Positions 39,539 through 46,635 of a DNA stretch of 64,000 nt are shown piece by piece; positions within the stretch are counted from its first letter, which is position 1, and every line of letters starts with the position of its first letter. The notes beneath the pieces are model-generated. The model was not told the DNA's origin. It did no database searches and saw only the letters and a program-made list of their open reading frames with translations. Made by a program: the position numbers and the translations under genes. The stretch is from Leptolyngbyaceae cyanobacterium JSC-12. GTDB taxonomy: Bacteria > Cyanobacteriota > Cyanobacteriia > Leptolyngbyales > Leptolyngbyaceae. The stretch is taken from NCBI GenBank assembly GCA_000309945.1, contig CM001633.1:2080292-2144291 (forward strand), given 5' to 3'.

Positions 39539-41064
39539 CCCAGTTGTGCTGCGATTCGTTGTCTCACTAGATCCCGGTATTCCCAAAAATGCTCGCCTGC
39601 CGCACAAAGCCCCAAGTACGTATTCAACACTTGAGGTTTTCTCAGCAGAATTGTCCACAATTGGCGCCAAAATTGTGCCCGAATTTCGGGGCGTTTTACC
39701 CCTTGATGCCAAATTAACTGAGCCACCAAGCGCAGCCCTTTGCTAGATGGAAATTGCATCATTTGCTTTCGTCCTTGCGCCAACCCAATTTTGAAACATT
39801 GCTGAAAGCAGCGTCTGAGGTAGCTCGTGGGTTCATACATAGTCCAGAAGCCTTCAGCATATTCTTTGGCAATTTCAGCGATTGGACGAGTGGGGACAAA
39901 ATTCATCAAACTATTTTGATCGCCCACCTCTGTTACGCCAACCCCTTCAACTAGCCGTTGCTCCTGTTGCAGACGGTTCCAGAGGGCTGTATTGGGCAAC
40001 GCCTGAAGAATACCCAACATCGGTTGAGGAATACTGGTTTGCTCAACAAACGCTTGAATGCGATCGCCCGCTCCAGAACGCTCTCCATCAAAACCCAGGA
40101 TAAACCCAGCGTAAATCAGTAACCCTGCTTCATTAATCTTATGGCAAGCTTCAACCAGAGGATGGCGGGTATTTTGGAGTTTGTGAGTAACTTGCAAGCT
40201 ATCTTGATCAGGTGTTTCGATGCCTAAAAAGACAGCAAAAAACCCTGCTTCCTGCATCAACTGTAGCAATTCATCATCTTCAGCTAAGTTTACCGAAGCT
40301 TCGGTCATAAACGTGAACGGATAGCCACGCTGTTTCATCCAGGGAATCAACTCTCGCAAGAATCGTTTCACATTGCGCTGGTTGCCGATGAAATTATCAT
40401 CCACAATAAACACTGAGCCGCGCCACCCCAAGTCATACAAGGTTTGGAGTTCTGCTAGAGTCTGGCTAGGTTCTTTGGTTCGGGGCTTGCGACCATAGAG
40501 GGTAATAATGTCACAAAATTCACAACTAAAGGGGCAACCCCGAGAAAACTGGATTGCCATCATGAAGTAGGCATCCCGCTGCAACAGGTCAAAACGCGGT
40601 ATGGGACTCAGCGTCACATCGGGTTTCTCAAGGGAGCGGAAGATTCCCTCTGTTTGCCCTTGGGCGATCGCTGCTAGAAACAGGGGGATGGTCATCTCTC
40701 CTTCATCGAGAATGAGATAATGCGCCCCAGAGTCCAGAGCATCCTGCGGAACCGACGTAGGATAAGGACCACCCACGGCTACTTTTTTGCCTAACTGCAC
40801 CGCTTTTTGAATCAGTGCATGAAAATCAGCTTTCTGCACCAACATGGCAGAGAGGATGACCAGATCGCACCATTCCCAATCTGCTTCGGTTTCAAGACTA
40901 ACGTTGCGATCGTAAAATCGAATCTCCCAATCTTGGGGGAGGAGGGCTGCGACGGTAATAATACCCAATGGAGGAATCACTGCCTTGAGTCCAGCCAATT
41001 CCATCACGCGATCGTACGACCAAAAAGACTGCGGAAACCGAGGATAGAGTAGCAGTGCTTTCAT
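39481..41064 (-). CDS. B12-binding radical SAM enzyme (DUF4070-like tail)
   Basis: 527 residues from ATG 41064 (MKALLLYPRF); the frame to 41133 adds a non-conserved leader. Layout: N-terminal cobalamin-binding domain (about 1-145); a radical SAM core with FSRGCPFSCEFCDI near residue 180, the CxxxCxxC cluster motif; then a C-terminal region of the DUF4070 type. Such enzymes methylate or rearrange unreactive carbons; lipid, hopanoid or cofactor substrates are known in relatives. The B12 domain lacks an obvious DxHxxG, which many members also lack. Substrate unknown. It overlaps the aldolase 3' end by 58 bp. Confidence 0.85.
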   Translation of the reverse strand: MKALLLYPRFPQSFWSYDRVMELAGLKAVIPPLGIITVAALLPQDWEIRFYDRNVSLETEADWEWCDLVILSAMLVQKADFHALIQKAVQLGKKVAVGGPYPTSVPQDALDSGAHYLILDEGEMTIPLFLAAIAQGQTEGIFRSLEKPDVTLSPIPRFDLLQRDAYFMMAIQFSRGCPFSCEFCDIITLYGRKPRTKEPSQTLAELQTLYDLGWRGSVFIVDDNFIGNQRNVKRFLRELIPWMKQRGYPFTFMTEASVNLAEDDELLQLMQEAGFFAVFLGIETPDQDSLQVTHKLQNTRHPLVEACHKINEAGLLIYAGFILGFDGERSGAGDRIQAFVEQTSIPQPMLGILQALPNTALWNRLQQEQRLVEGVGVTEVGDQNSLMNFVPTRPIAEIAKEYAEGFWTMYEPTSYLRRCFQQCFKIGLAQGRKQMMQFPSSKGLRLVAQLIWHQGVKRPEIRAQFWRQLWTILLRKPQVLNTYLGLCAAGEHFWEYRDLVRQRIAAQLGYDPLTNSVPLTTPAIVKT

Positions 41065-41148
41065 ATATCCGTTATCTTGGGTTGACTCTGGTTGATATGA
41101 ACAGCGAACTCTCACGACAACACTAGAATCCACTGTTACCGTAGCTAT

Positions 41149-41349
41149 TTAGACTGGCATTGTTTGATAGCAATGGCTGCAACGCCAGTAGACTCCTCTC
41201 ATACCAATATGCCGAAGCAAGACATACGAGCAACATAGACAGGTATGTCGCTCTTCCATTGGTTGGTCGATTGAGGCATCGAGTTGATGTCTAAGGTCTA
41301 CAACTGACTGAGTGAATGAATTAACTGGGTTGACTATTAAAGATTTCAT
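41149..41349 (-). CDS. Small zinc-ribbon-like conserved protein
   Basis: 66 residues from ATG 41349. Two Cys pairs, HTCLCCSYVLLRHIG and WRCSHCYQTMP, form a compact CxC/C...CxxC ribbon typical of short cyanobacterial proteins in which the sequence LLRHI..GGVYW recurs. I recognise the type from its cysteine pattern but cannot name a function; a nucleic-acid or partner-binding role is inferred. It lies upstream of the radical SAM gene on the same strand, 84 bp away. Confidence 0.7.
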   Translation of the reverse strand: MKSLIVNPVNSFTQSVVDLRHQLDASIDQPMEERHTCLCCSYVLLRHIGMRGVYWRCSHCYQTMPV

Positions 41350-41391
41350 GATTAAATCTCGAATCTATTGATTCTTTAAGTATAAGTAACC

Positions 41392-41412
41392 TTGACAATA
41401 AAATACTTATTT
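41392..41412 (+). promoter_or_regulatory. Candidate promoter for the small gene at 41612
   Basis: TTGACA at 41392 is followed 15 nt later by TGATAA. The hexamers are good but the spacing is short, and the next gene starts about 200 bp downstream, so this is only a candidate. Confidence 0.3.
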
Positions 41413-41611
41413 TGATAAAGATTTACTCTGATTTGGTGTATATTGTTGATACATTACGGTGAAACCTAAAAACTGTAATTTTTTCTTCTCAACTGTTTTC
41501 CGTCCTGCTGTACTACAGTTTTAGAGTAAGGGTTTAACGCAAGTAATTATTCCAAGTTAAGTTTTAGACATTGTTATCTGAGTTGAAGTTGTTAGCCAAG
41601 TGGAGTAGGGA

Positions 41612-41860
41612 TTGAAAATTCAAGCTATTCATATCCAAGCTGGCGATCGCATCTATGCTTATTGCAACAACAAAATGCAAATTTGCACCGTGAAATCCAT
41701 TATGGAACCCGACCCAGTGAATGTTATCCTCTCCGTTTCCACCTCTGAACGCTCTCGAAATTCAATTTCACGTGTAGTTCGTTTTCAACGGGATGCGTTG
41801 GTTGAACTCCACGCCAAAGGTTTGAATCACAGCATCGCTAGTGTTTCTGAGTTGGCGTAA
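41612..41860 (+). CDS. Small conserved hypothetical protein
   Basis: 82 residues. The only in-frame start is TTG 41612 with a purine-rich GTGGAG upstream. The protein is beta-rich with an early GDRIYAYCNNKMQICTV segment and a later HAKGLNHSIASV; no signal peptide or TM helix. It may be a small SH3-like or Sm-like protein, but I have no family match. A good terminator follows 33 bp after the stop, which supports it as a real transcription unit. Confidence 0.55.
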   Translation: MKIQAIHIQAGDRIYAYCNNKMQICTVKSIMEPDPVNVILSVSTSERSRNSISRVVRFQRDALVELHAKGLNHSIASVSELA

Positions 41861-41892
41861 TTCAACCAATACTGACTCAATAAATGGTTGCG

Positions 41893-41927
41893 AATGCATG
41901 AATTTTCAAAGTCATGCATTGCTTTTT
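41893..41927 (+). terminator. Terminator after the 82-residue gene
   Basis: A perfect 9-bp stem AATGCATGA / TCATGCATT (41893-41901, 41912-41920) with a 10-nt loop is followed by GCTTTTTC. Confidence 0.7.
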
Positions 41928-41947
41928 CACTTTTGCAGGATACTCTC

Positions 41948-42035
41948 TAGCCCTCATCCCCCAAAAGAGCGAAGGGGAGCCAAGCCATTTCAAAGTCCCT
42001 CTAACAAGTTGGGAGAGGGGCTTAGGGCGAGGGCG
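41948..42035 (+). repeat. Dispersed cyanobacterial intergenic repeat
   Basis: A G/C-run-rich palindromic stretch: CTCTAGCCCTCATCCCCC at the left and GGGGCTTAGGGCGAGGG at the right, with GAAGGGGAGCCAAGCC and GTCCCTCTAACAAGTTGGGA between. I recognise the motif from other cyanobacterial genomes as a multi-copy intergenic repeat, possibly a miniature element. Only one copy is visible here. Confidence 0.6.
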
Positions 42036-42056
42036 AAGGTGAAATGTACTCGAACA

Positions 42057-42242
42057 GACAATGGGATTTTTTTGCCTGCTAGTGTTCAGGAGAAACCTCA
42101 AGTTGGAGAGATTACCGCGATCAGTTCTGGAAAGTTTTCTAAGAATGGTTCCGGACAACAGGCGGATGTCAAAGTCGGGGATAACATTCTCTACTCCATG
42201 TATAGAGGGACTGAGATTTACCTGGGCAATGAGAGGATGTAA
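42057..42242 (+). pseudogene. Truncated groES-like fragment
   Basis: 61 codons reading NGIFLPASVQEKPQVGEITA, then GSGQQADVKVGDNILYSMY and RGTEIYLGN, ending at TAA. This matches the middle of cyanobacterial GroES (LPxxxxEKPQVGEVxAVGPGK, then VKVGDxVLYSKYAGT). The N-terminal third and the C-terminal VLLSEKDIL part are missing. The frame has no plausible start codon directly upstream; instead it runs in from the dispersed repeat at 41948-42035. This is most likely a decayed groES or a fragment carried with the repeat. No groEL is nearby. Confidence 0.7.
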
Positions 42243-42445
42243 AGGCCCGGTTTCTGGTGATTTGGACGACTAAAGTCGTGACTACAAACATAAGAACAGG
42301 GATGAATGCGGCTGTTTTTTGGAGTTTGTCGTGATGATTTTAATCATCCCCACCCTTTTCAAACCCCCTCTGAGGACTATATTTTGATAGCTGAAAAGAG
42401 GATATTTTAGCGATCGTTGGATAGAGGCTCCTTTGCTGTTAATCG
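42243..42445. other. Intergenic region after the groES fragment
   Basis: About 200 bp without a gene. Contains the short palindrome ACGACTAAAGTCGT near 42269-42282, a motif seen in many cyanobacterial intergenic regions, and the 3' flank of the methyltransferase. Confidence 0.4.
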
Positions 42446-43297
42446 CTATTCAGTGGGCAAATGCCACAGTTGAATTTGATAGCAAAGGTGTTGTTCAAAG
42501 ATAGTACGAGCTTGCATGGCTTCATTGAGTGAAGCTTTTACCCAGCGATTAAACAGTTGCCGACCTAGCTTATGAAGCAAAGGCACTGCAATAGAGACCA
42601 ATTGGGCAATGTACTTTAAAGTTGTCAGTCCAAAGGTTTGGAAATAATACACACAAATATCAATCGTGGGAGCAATCTGGGTTGATATGTCCTCAACTTT
42701 AACCAGTTGAAATCCTTGTTGAGTTAAGGCTGCTTCCAGTTCGCTAGCCACAAGGCAATTTGAGAAAATACCTGTGCGATATTCAGCATGTTTCCGAAAC
42801 ATATCCGCAATTAGCAAATACCCACCTGGGCGAAGCGATCGCACACTAGCTTGAGCAATATCTGGGACTGCCATGTATTGGCTACTTTCGCTGAGTAATA
42901 GCAGATCGTAAGTTTTAGTTCCCTTGAAATCTTCAAATCGAGTTAGGTGAAATAAAGCATTCCCCTGAGTTCGCTGCAAAAACTGCTCTTGCTGAAACGG
43001 ATCGGGGGCTAATCCTTCCACCGAAAAGCCTTGAGCAAGGAGATGTGCCGCGTTCCCACCAATACCACATCCAACATCCAAAATGGTATGAATGTCAGCT
43101 GGAATAAAAGATAGCAGGCGATCGGCGTAGGTTTGTTGAGCAATCCGAAGTTGCGCGGGAGTCAATTCATCGAGAGAGGTTGGTAGCGGCTCCCAGCAAC
43201 CATAATGCAAATAGGGAGAGTTAGTTAATCCTAAATAATATTCCAGAGCTGCATTTTGATACCGAGCGGACTTAGACAGGCGAAATGGCTTTGACAT
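42446..43297 (-). CDS. Class I SAM-dependent methyltransferase
   Basis: 283 residues from ATG 43297. The SAM motif is ILDVGCGIGGNAAHLLAQG (motif I, about residues 71-89), followed by a post-I acidic region and LLLLSESSQYM. The N-terminus AALEYYLGLTNSPYLHYGCWE resembles cyclopropane-synthase/coclaurine-type small-molecule methyltransferases and MPBQ-type enzymes. The C-terminal part (about 195-283) is helical and hydrophobic, suggesting a membrane-associated lipid or quinone substrate. Substrate unknown. It stands alone between the groES fragment and infC. Confidence 0.8.
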   Translation of the reverse strand: MSKPFRLSKSARYQNAALEYYLGLTNSPYLHYGCWEPLPTSLDELTPAQLRIAQQTYADRLLSFIPADIHTILDVGCGIGGNAAHLLAQGFSVEGLAPDPFQQEQFLQRTQGNALFHLTRFEDFKGTKTYDLLLLSESSQYMAVPDIAQASVRSLRPGGYLLIADMFRKHAEYRTGIFSNCLVASELEAALTQQGFQLVKVEDISTQIAPTIDICVYYFQTFGLTTLKYIAQLVSIAVPLLHKLGRQLFNRWVKASLNEAMQARTIFEQHLCYQIQLWHLPTE

Positions 43298-43489
43298 TAG
43301 TTTGGGTTGTTTGAATAGGTTGATTGACTCTCATCAGCGCGGAGACTTTTGGATTTGTCGCTTAACTGCATATCAGCACAAAAAATAAAGCAACAAGTAC
43401 GCACAACAGTCTTCTAACGCGCTTGCTGCTCATAGAATTTTTTGTTGTTATCTCTTCCGCTCAAGGCAGTAAGAGGTTTAAAGTCGGGC

Positions 43490-43978
43490 TTATCCTGGAA
43501 TCATTTGCACAATGAGTGCCCGCTTATCTAAAGACTGAACTTTACCGGCTGGAGAGAGATCTGTGACGATCCGATCAAGTAAATCCATCGCGCGCTCCCG
43601 ATTTTGATGTTCTCTCCCCCGCAAACGCACCTGAAATTTCACTGAATCCCCCTTCCCTAACCATTCAACCGCTCTACTAATCCGCAAACTGTAGTCTGAT
43701 TCGCCCACGTTTGGACGCAACCTGACTTCTTTGAGGGTTGATCGAGTGCTTTGATGTTGGCGTTTCTTTTGCTGGTACTGATGCTTACCGTAGTCCAAAA
43801 TTTTAGCGACTGGAATCTCCTTATTCTCAGAGACAATCACCAGATCCAGGTCTACACTTTCAGCCAGCTTTAGAGCTTCATAGGTATCAACTAAACCACG
43901 ATTGCTATTCTCATGGTCGATTAGAAGCACCTGAGCGGATTTGATTTGCCGGTTGATCTGTTGTTTTGTAGCGATAAT
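43490..43978 (-). CDS. infC: Translation initiation factor IF-3, divergent, probable AUU start
   Basis: About 162 residues. The linker segment ILDYGKHQYQQKKRQ, the N-domain TYEALKLAESVDLDLVIVSE and the C-domain KEVRLRPNVGESDYSLRI, FQVRLRGREHQ are clear IF-3 features. The first in-frame GTG (43930) would remove the conserved N-terminal ATKQQINRQIKSAQ. A stop lies at 43994-43996, and ATT at 43978 sits 4 nt after GAAGAGGGA. AUU starts are known for infC, where IF-3 represses its own translation. It is divergent from cyanobacterial housekeeping IF-3 as I remember it, so it may be a second copy. Confidence 0.82.
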   Translation of the reverse strand: MIATKQQINRQIKSAQVLLIDHENSNRGLVDTYEALKLAESVDLDLVIVSENKEIPVAKILDYGKHQYQQKKRQHQSTRSTLKEVRLRPNVGESDYSLRISRAVEWLGKGDSVKFQVRLRGREHQNRERAMDLLDRIVTDLSPAGKVQSLDKRALIVQMIPG

Positions 43979-44105
43979 ACGTCCCTCTTCAATTCAATAG
44001 TTAGATTTTTCTGACAATACCAGGATAACGAAAGAATGACTTAGATAGCATTAAGCTTAGAGACACACATACTTTCTTATTTCTTCAGATTGATTCAAAT
44101 CCCAG

Positions 44106-44390
44106 TCAGTCATGAATTGTCCCATCCGGCATCTTGGTTCCTTTCAAGTTGGCAGCTTGCAAATCAGCACCTTCTAATTGGGCCCAACTTAAATCAGCTC
44201 CTCTTAAATCAGCCCAGCGTAAATTTGTTTGCCGCAAATCAGCCCAACGCAAATTAGCATGGCGTAAGTTGGCTCTTAACAAATTTGCTCCCTTCAAATC
44301 TATATAGCTAAGATTGGCTGAGCTAAGGTCAACATTATGAAAATCTCGCTCTCCCGCTGCGTACAGCATTTGGAGTTCAGTAGTGTTCAT
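44106..44390 (-). CDS. Pentapeptide-repeat protein
   Basis: 94 residues from ATG 44390. A short helical N-terminus (MNTTELQMLYAAGERDFHNVD) is followed by about 12 A(D/N)LxX units (SANLSYIDLKGANLLRANL onwards) forming a right-handed beta-helix. It is the same type as the protein at 45263-45652, which starts MNTKELLSRYMAGQRNF and shares the helical opening, so the two are paralogues flanking Rbp/S21. No TM helix. Function unknown. It is divergent from the RNA-binding protein. Confidence 0.85.
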   Translation of the reverse strand: MNTTELQMLYAAGERDFHNVDLSSANLSYIDLKGANLLRANLRHANLRWADLRQTNLRWADLRGADLSWAQLEGADLQAANLKGTKMPDGTIHD

Positions 44391-44533
44391 ACTGTTAACT
44401 TTAGCGCATTTTCCCCATGATTGTTGAACCTGTGTTAGTGTTGCTGGTAAGGCTTATATTCGGCTGTGTAATTCGTTTTGAAAGCGTTTCTCCGAATCTA
44501 ATCTCTCTACACTTCTGATTCTGGAGAGTTTTT

Positions 44534-44836
44534 ATGTCAATTTATGTTGGTAATTTGTCTTACAATGTTACGTCAGATGACCTAACTCAAACTTTTGCAG
44601 AATATGGCACGGTCAAGCGGGTTCAGTTACCAACAGATCGAGAAACAGGTCGGCTACGTGGCTTCGCTTTTGTCGAAATGGAAACAGATGCTGAGGAAGA
44701 CAAAGCTATCGAAGCTCTTGATGGGGCGGAATGGATGGGGCGCGATCTAAAAGTTAATAAGGCACGACCCCGGGAGGAAAGAGGCTCTTCTGGAGGAAGT
44801 TGGGGAAATAAAGGCGGGTCATCCCGGCGATACTAA
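44534..44836 (+). CDS. RRM-type RNA-binding protein (Rbp)
   Basis: 100 residues from ATG 44534 with CTGGAGAG upstream. A single RNA-recognition motif: RNP2 is IYVGNL at residues 3-8 and RNP1 RGFAFVEM at about 42-49; the C-terminal tail is Gly/Ser/Arg-rich (ERGSSGGSWGNKGGSSRRY). Cyanobacterial Rbp proteins are cold-induced and have been linked to mRNA targeting and desaturase expression. The adjacent rpsU is a known companion in several cyanobacteria. The 5' leader (about 70 nt, pyrimidine-rich) could be a cold-response element; not proved. Confidence 0.93.
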   Translation: MSIYVGNLSYNVTSDDLTQTFAEYGTVKRVQLPTDRETGRLRGFAFVEMETDAEEDKAIEALDGAEWMGRDLKVNKARPREERGSSGGSWGNKGGSSRRY

Positions 44837-44953
44837 GTGCTGCCTGGTTCCAGAAGGTTTGAATTGGTTTGTTATTAAGCTTGGAAAGCAGATGAAAGCA
44901 CCACTGCCGACGGTTCTCTTGATTTTAAAGGAGCCTGAGCTTAAGCCCTTTGA

Positions 44954-44960
44954 TAAGGAG
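44954..44960 (+). promoter_or_regulatory. Strong ribosome binding site for rpsU
   Basis: TAAGGAG (AAGGAG core at 44955-44960) lies 5 nt before ATG 44966, allowing S21 to be translated independently of rbp. Confidence 0.7.
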
Positions 44961-44965
44961 ATTAG

Positions 44966-45154
44966 ATGACTCAAGTCATTCCTGGTGAAGATGAAAGAAT
45001 TGAATCAACGCTACGCCGCTTTAAGCGGGAAGTTTCTAAAGCAGGAATTTTTTCAGATATGAAAAAGCATCGTCACTTTGAGACACCGACTGAAAAGCGA
45101 AAACGTAAACTTCTGTCTATGCACAAGCAACGCAAAAAAAGGTTTCATTACTGA
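44966..45154 (+). CDS. rpsU: Ribosomal protein S21
   Basis: 62 residues. Basic small-subunit protein near the 3' end of 16S rRNA, aiding initiation. The sequence [29 protein letters not shown] is the S21 core; the C-terminus is highly basic. The length is normal for cyanobacteria. It follows rbp by about 130 bp on the same strand, the usual Rbp-S21 arrangement. IF-3 paralogue, Rbp and S21 together suggest a translation-adjusting cluster. Confidence 0.95.
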   Translation: MTQVIPGEDERIESTLRRFKREVSKAGIFSDMKKHRHFETPTEKRKRKLLSMHKQRKKRFHY

Positions 45155-45262
45155 AGTTTTGAGGTTTCGTGCGATCGCACATACTATTCCAGAGTCAGTA
45201 TTCAAGACTTTTCACTAGTTTAGCAATTGTTAATGCTTTCAATTCTAGGAGTAACTCACTCA

Positions 45263-45652
45263 ATGTTAGGCAATCCTTCAACATCATTAGACAGCATGAA
45301 TACCAAAGAATTATTGAGTCGATATATGGCAGGGCAAAGAAACTTTAGCAATTTAAATCTAATAGCAGTGAATCTTAGGAACATGAATTTGCCAGGAATC
45401 AACCTAAGCGGTGCTAATTTAACAAAAGCCAACCTCACTCGAACTAACTTAGATCGTGCAAATCTTACAGGGGCGATTTTGAATGGTGCAAATCTGACTG
45501 AAACCAGTTTAACTCAAGCAAATTTAAGAAATGCCAACCTGACTGGAACGAATCTTGAGACTGCGAATCTTAGCCAGGCTTACTTGAGTGGAGCAACCCT
45601 GCCTGATGGAATGGGATCTGCTCAACGAGCTAAATTGATACAGCCCAATTGA
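45263..45652 (+). CDS. Pentapeptide-repeat protein
   Basis: 129 residues from ATG 45263 with TAGGAG upstream (an earlier TTG and a later ATG at 45296 are alternatives). A helical lead (MNTKELLSRYMAGQRNF) is followed by about 14 A(D/N)LxX repeats (GANLTKANLTRTNLDRANLTG and so on) to near the end, then a short polar tail. It has no TM helix. It is clearly related to the reverse-strand gene at 44106-44390. Function unknown; beta-helix scaffold or DNA-mimic roles are known in the family but not supported here. Confidence 0.85.
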   Translation: MLGNPSTSLDSMNTKELLSRYMAGQRNFSNLNLIAVNLRNMNLPGINLSGANLTKANLTRTNLDRANLTGAILNGANLTETSLTQANLRNANLTGTNLETANLSQAYLSGATLPDGMGSAQRAKLIQPN

Positions 45653-45806
45653 CACAAGCCATCTAAATATAAATCTTGCTCTATGTGCAAATTTGTCGTT
45701 TTCTCTTAGAGAAACCTCTCATTTTCGAGTTGAATTGGACGTGGTTTAAGTGCGAGCATTGCAGAAATGCTGTGCATCATGTTCTGACTAGCCATGAATG
45801 AATAGT

Positions 45807-46478
45807 TCATGGTTCTCGGTTGCCCATTAAATACCACTGTTGATACCAGTACTGCATCTGATCAATGTGGGCGTTTTGTGTCTGGATGAGGGCTTTCGCG
45901 AAAGTGTGAATTTCGGGGCGATCGCTGTTGCTCAACATGTCTTGCGCCATAATCACGCCCATTTGCTGATGCTGCATCATCTCTTCCAGAAACGCCCGAT
46001 CAAAGTCTGGTGATACTTCCAAATCCTTCAGGTCAATTCGTAACGCACCCCCCATTCCATTTGGTTCCTGGCCGGAAGTTGAGATTGCCTGTCTCTGCAA
46101 CCCATCAGGAACATCCGTGCCATACCATTGCCGATAAAAACTACGGAGTTGTTGGTTTCGGGTTATCTGGTTTTGTTTGATAGTACGAGCTAGAGCTTTG
46201 ATTTCGGGATGTTTAGCGCGGATAAGTGCCGCATCTGCCAGGGCGATCGCGTCCTCCTGGTAAGGCATCATCATCATGATAAATTGCTGGTCGGGTCGCC
46301 TGACGGCGGCAGTTTTGTCGGTTCGTGATGCAGCAACAAGCAAGGATCGAGAGAATTCAGTAGCAGAATATTCCCCTTGGGGCAACCCTTGTGATGAGAT
46401 TGGAACCATTGCTGCTAGTAGCAGCAACGACAGAAAACCTCCTGAATAAAACTGGGAAGTCACTTGCTTTCTAGCCAT
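45807..46478 (-). CDS. DUF305 family secreted protein
   Basis: 223 residues from ATG 46478, preceded by the strong ribosome site GGAGGTG. A signal-type hydrophobic segment (SGGFLSLLLLAAMVPI) precedes a DUF305 module in which DQQFIMMMMPYQEDAIALADAA and a second set (FLEEMMQHQQMGVIMAQDML) carry His/Met/Glu residues typical of this metal-handling family; the first module has Tyr where many members have His. Likely periplasmic. DUF305 proteins often occur with copper or silver resistance genes; none is seen nearby. Confidence 0.88.
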   Translation of the reverse strand: MARKQVTSQFYSGGFLSLLLLAAMVPISSQGLPQGEYSATEFSRSLLVAASRTDKTAAVRRPDQQFIMMMMPYQEDAIALADAALIRAKHPEIKALARTIKQNQITRNQQLRSFYRQWYGTDVPDGLQRQAISTSGQEPNGMGGALRIDLKDLEVSPDFDRAFLEEMMQHQQMGVIMAQDMLSNSDRPEIHTFAKALIQTQNAHIDQMQYWYQQWYLMGNREP

Positions 46479-46635
46479 TGCCGCACCTCCTGAAGCTGGA
46501 TGCTTTCAACTCTATTTTGACTCGTTCATCTTAAAAAGCGTCTTTCCAAAGCAGGATCGAGCCACCCTAACATCATGATATCCCCATCATTTGAGGAAGT
46601 TGTGAAGGGTGGGGTGGGCTGGCTATCGTAGAAAT

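Noticed and set aside
41841-42050. Upstream extension of the groES-like frame
   Set aside because: It reads through the palindromic repeat and has no GroES similarity; treated as repeat sequence.
44075-44110. tRNA-like T-loop (GATTCAAATCCC) near 44090
   Set aside because: No matching acceptor stem, anticodon arm or CCA-side pairing could be found around it.
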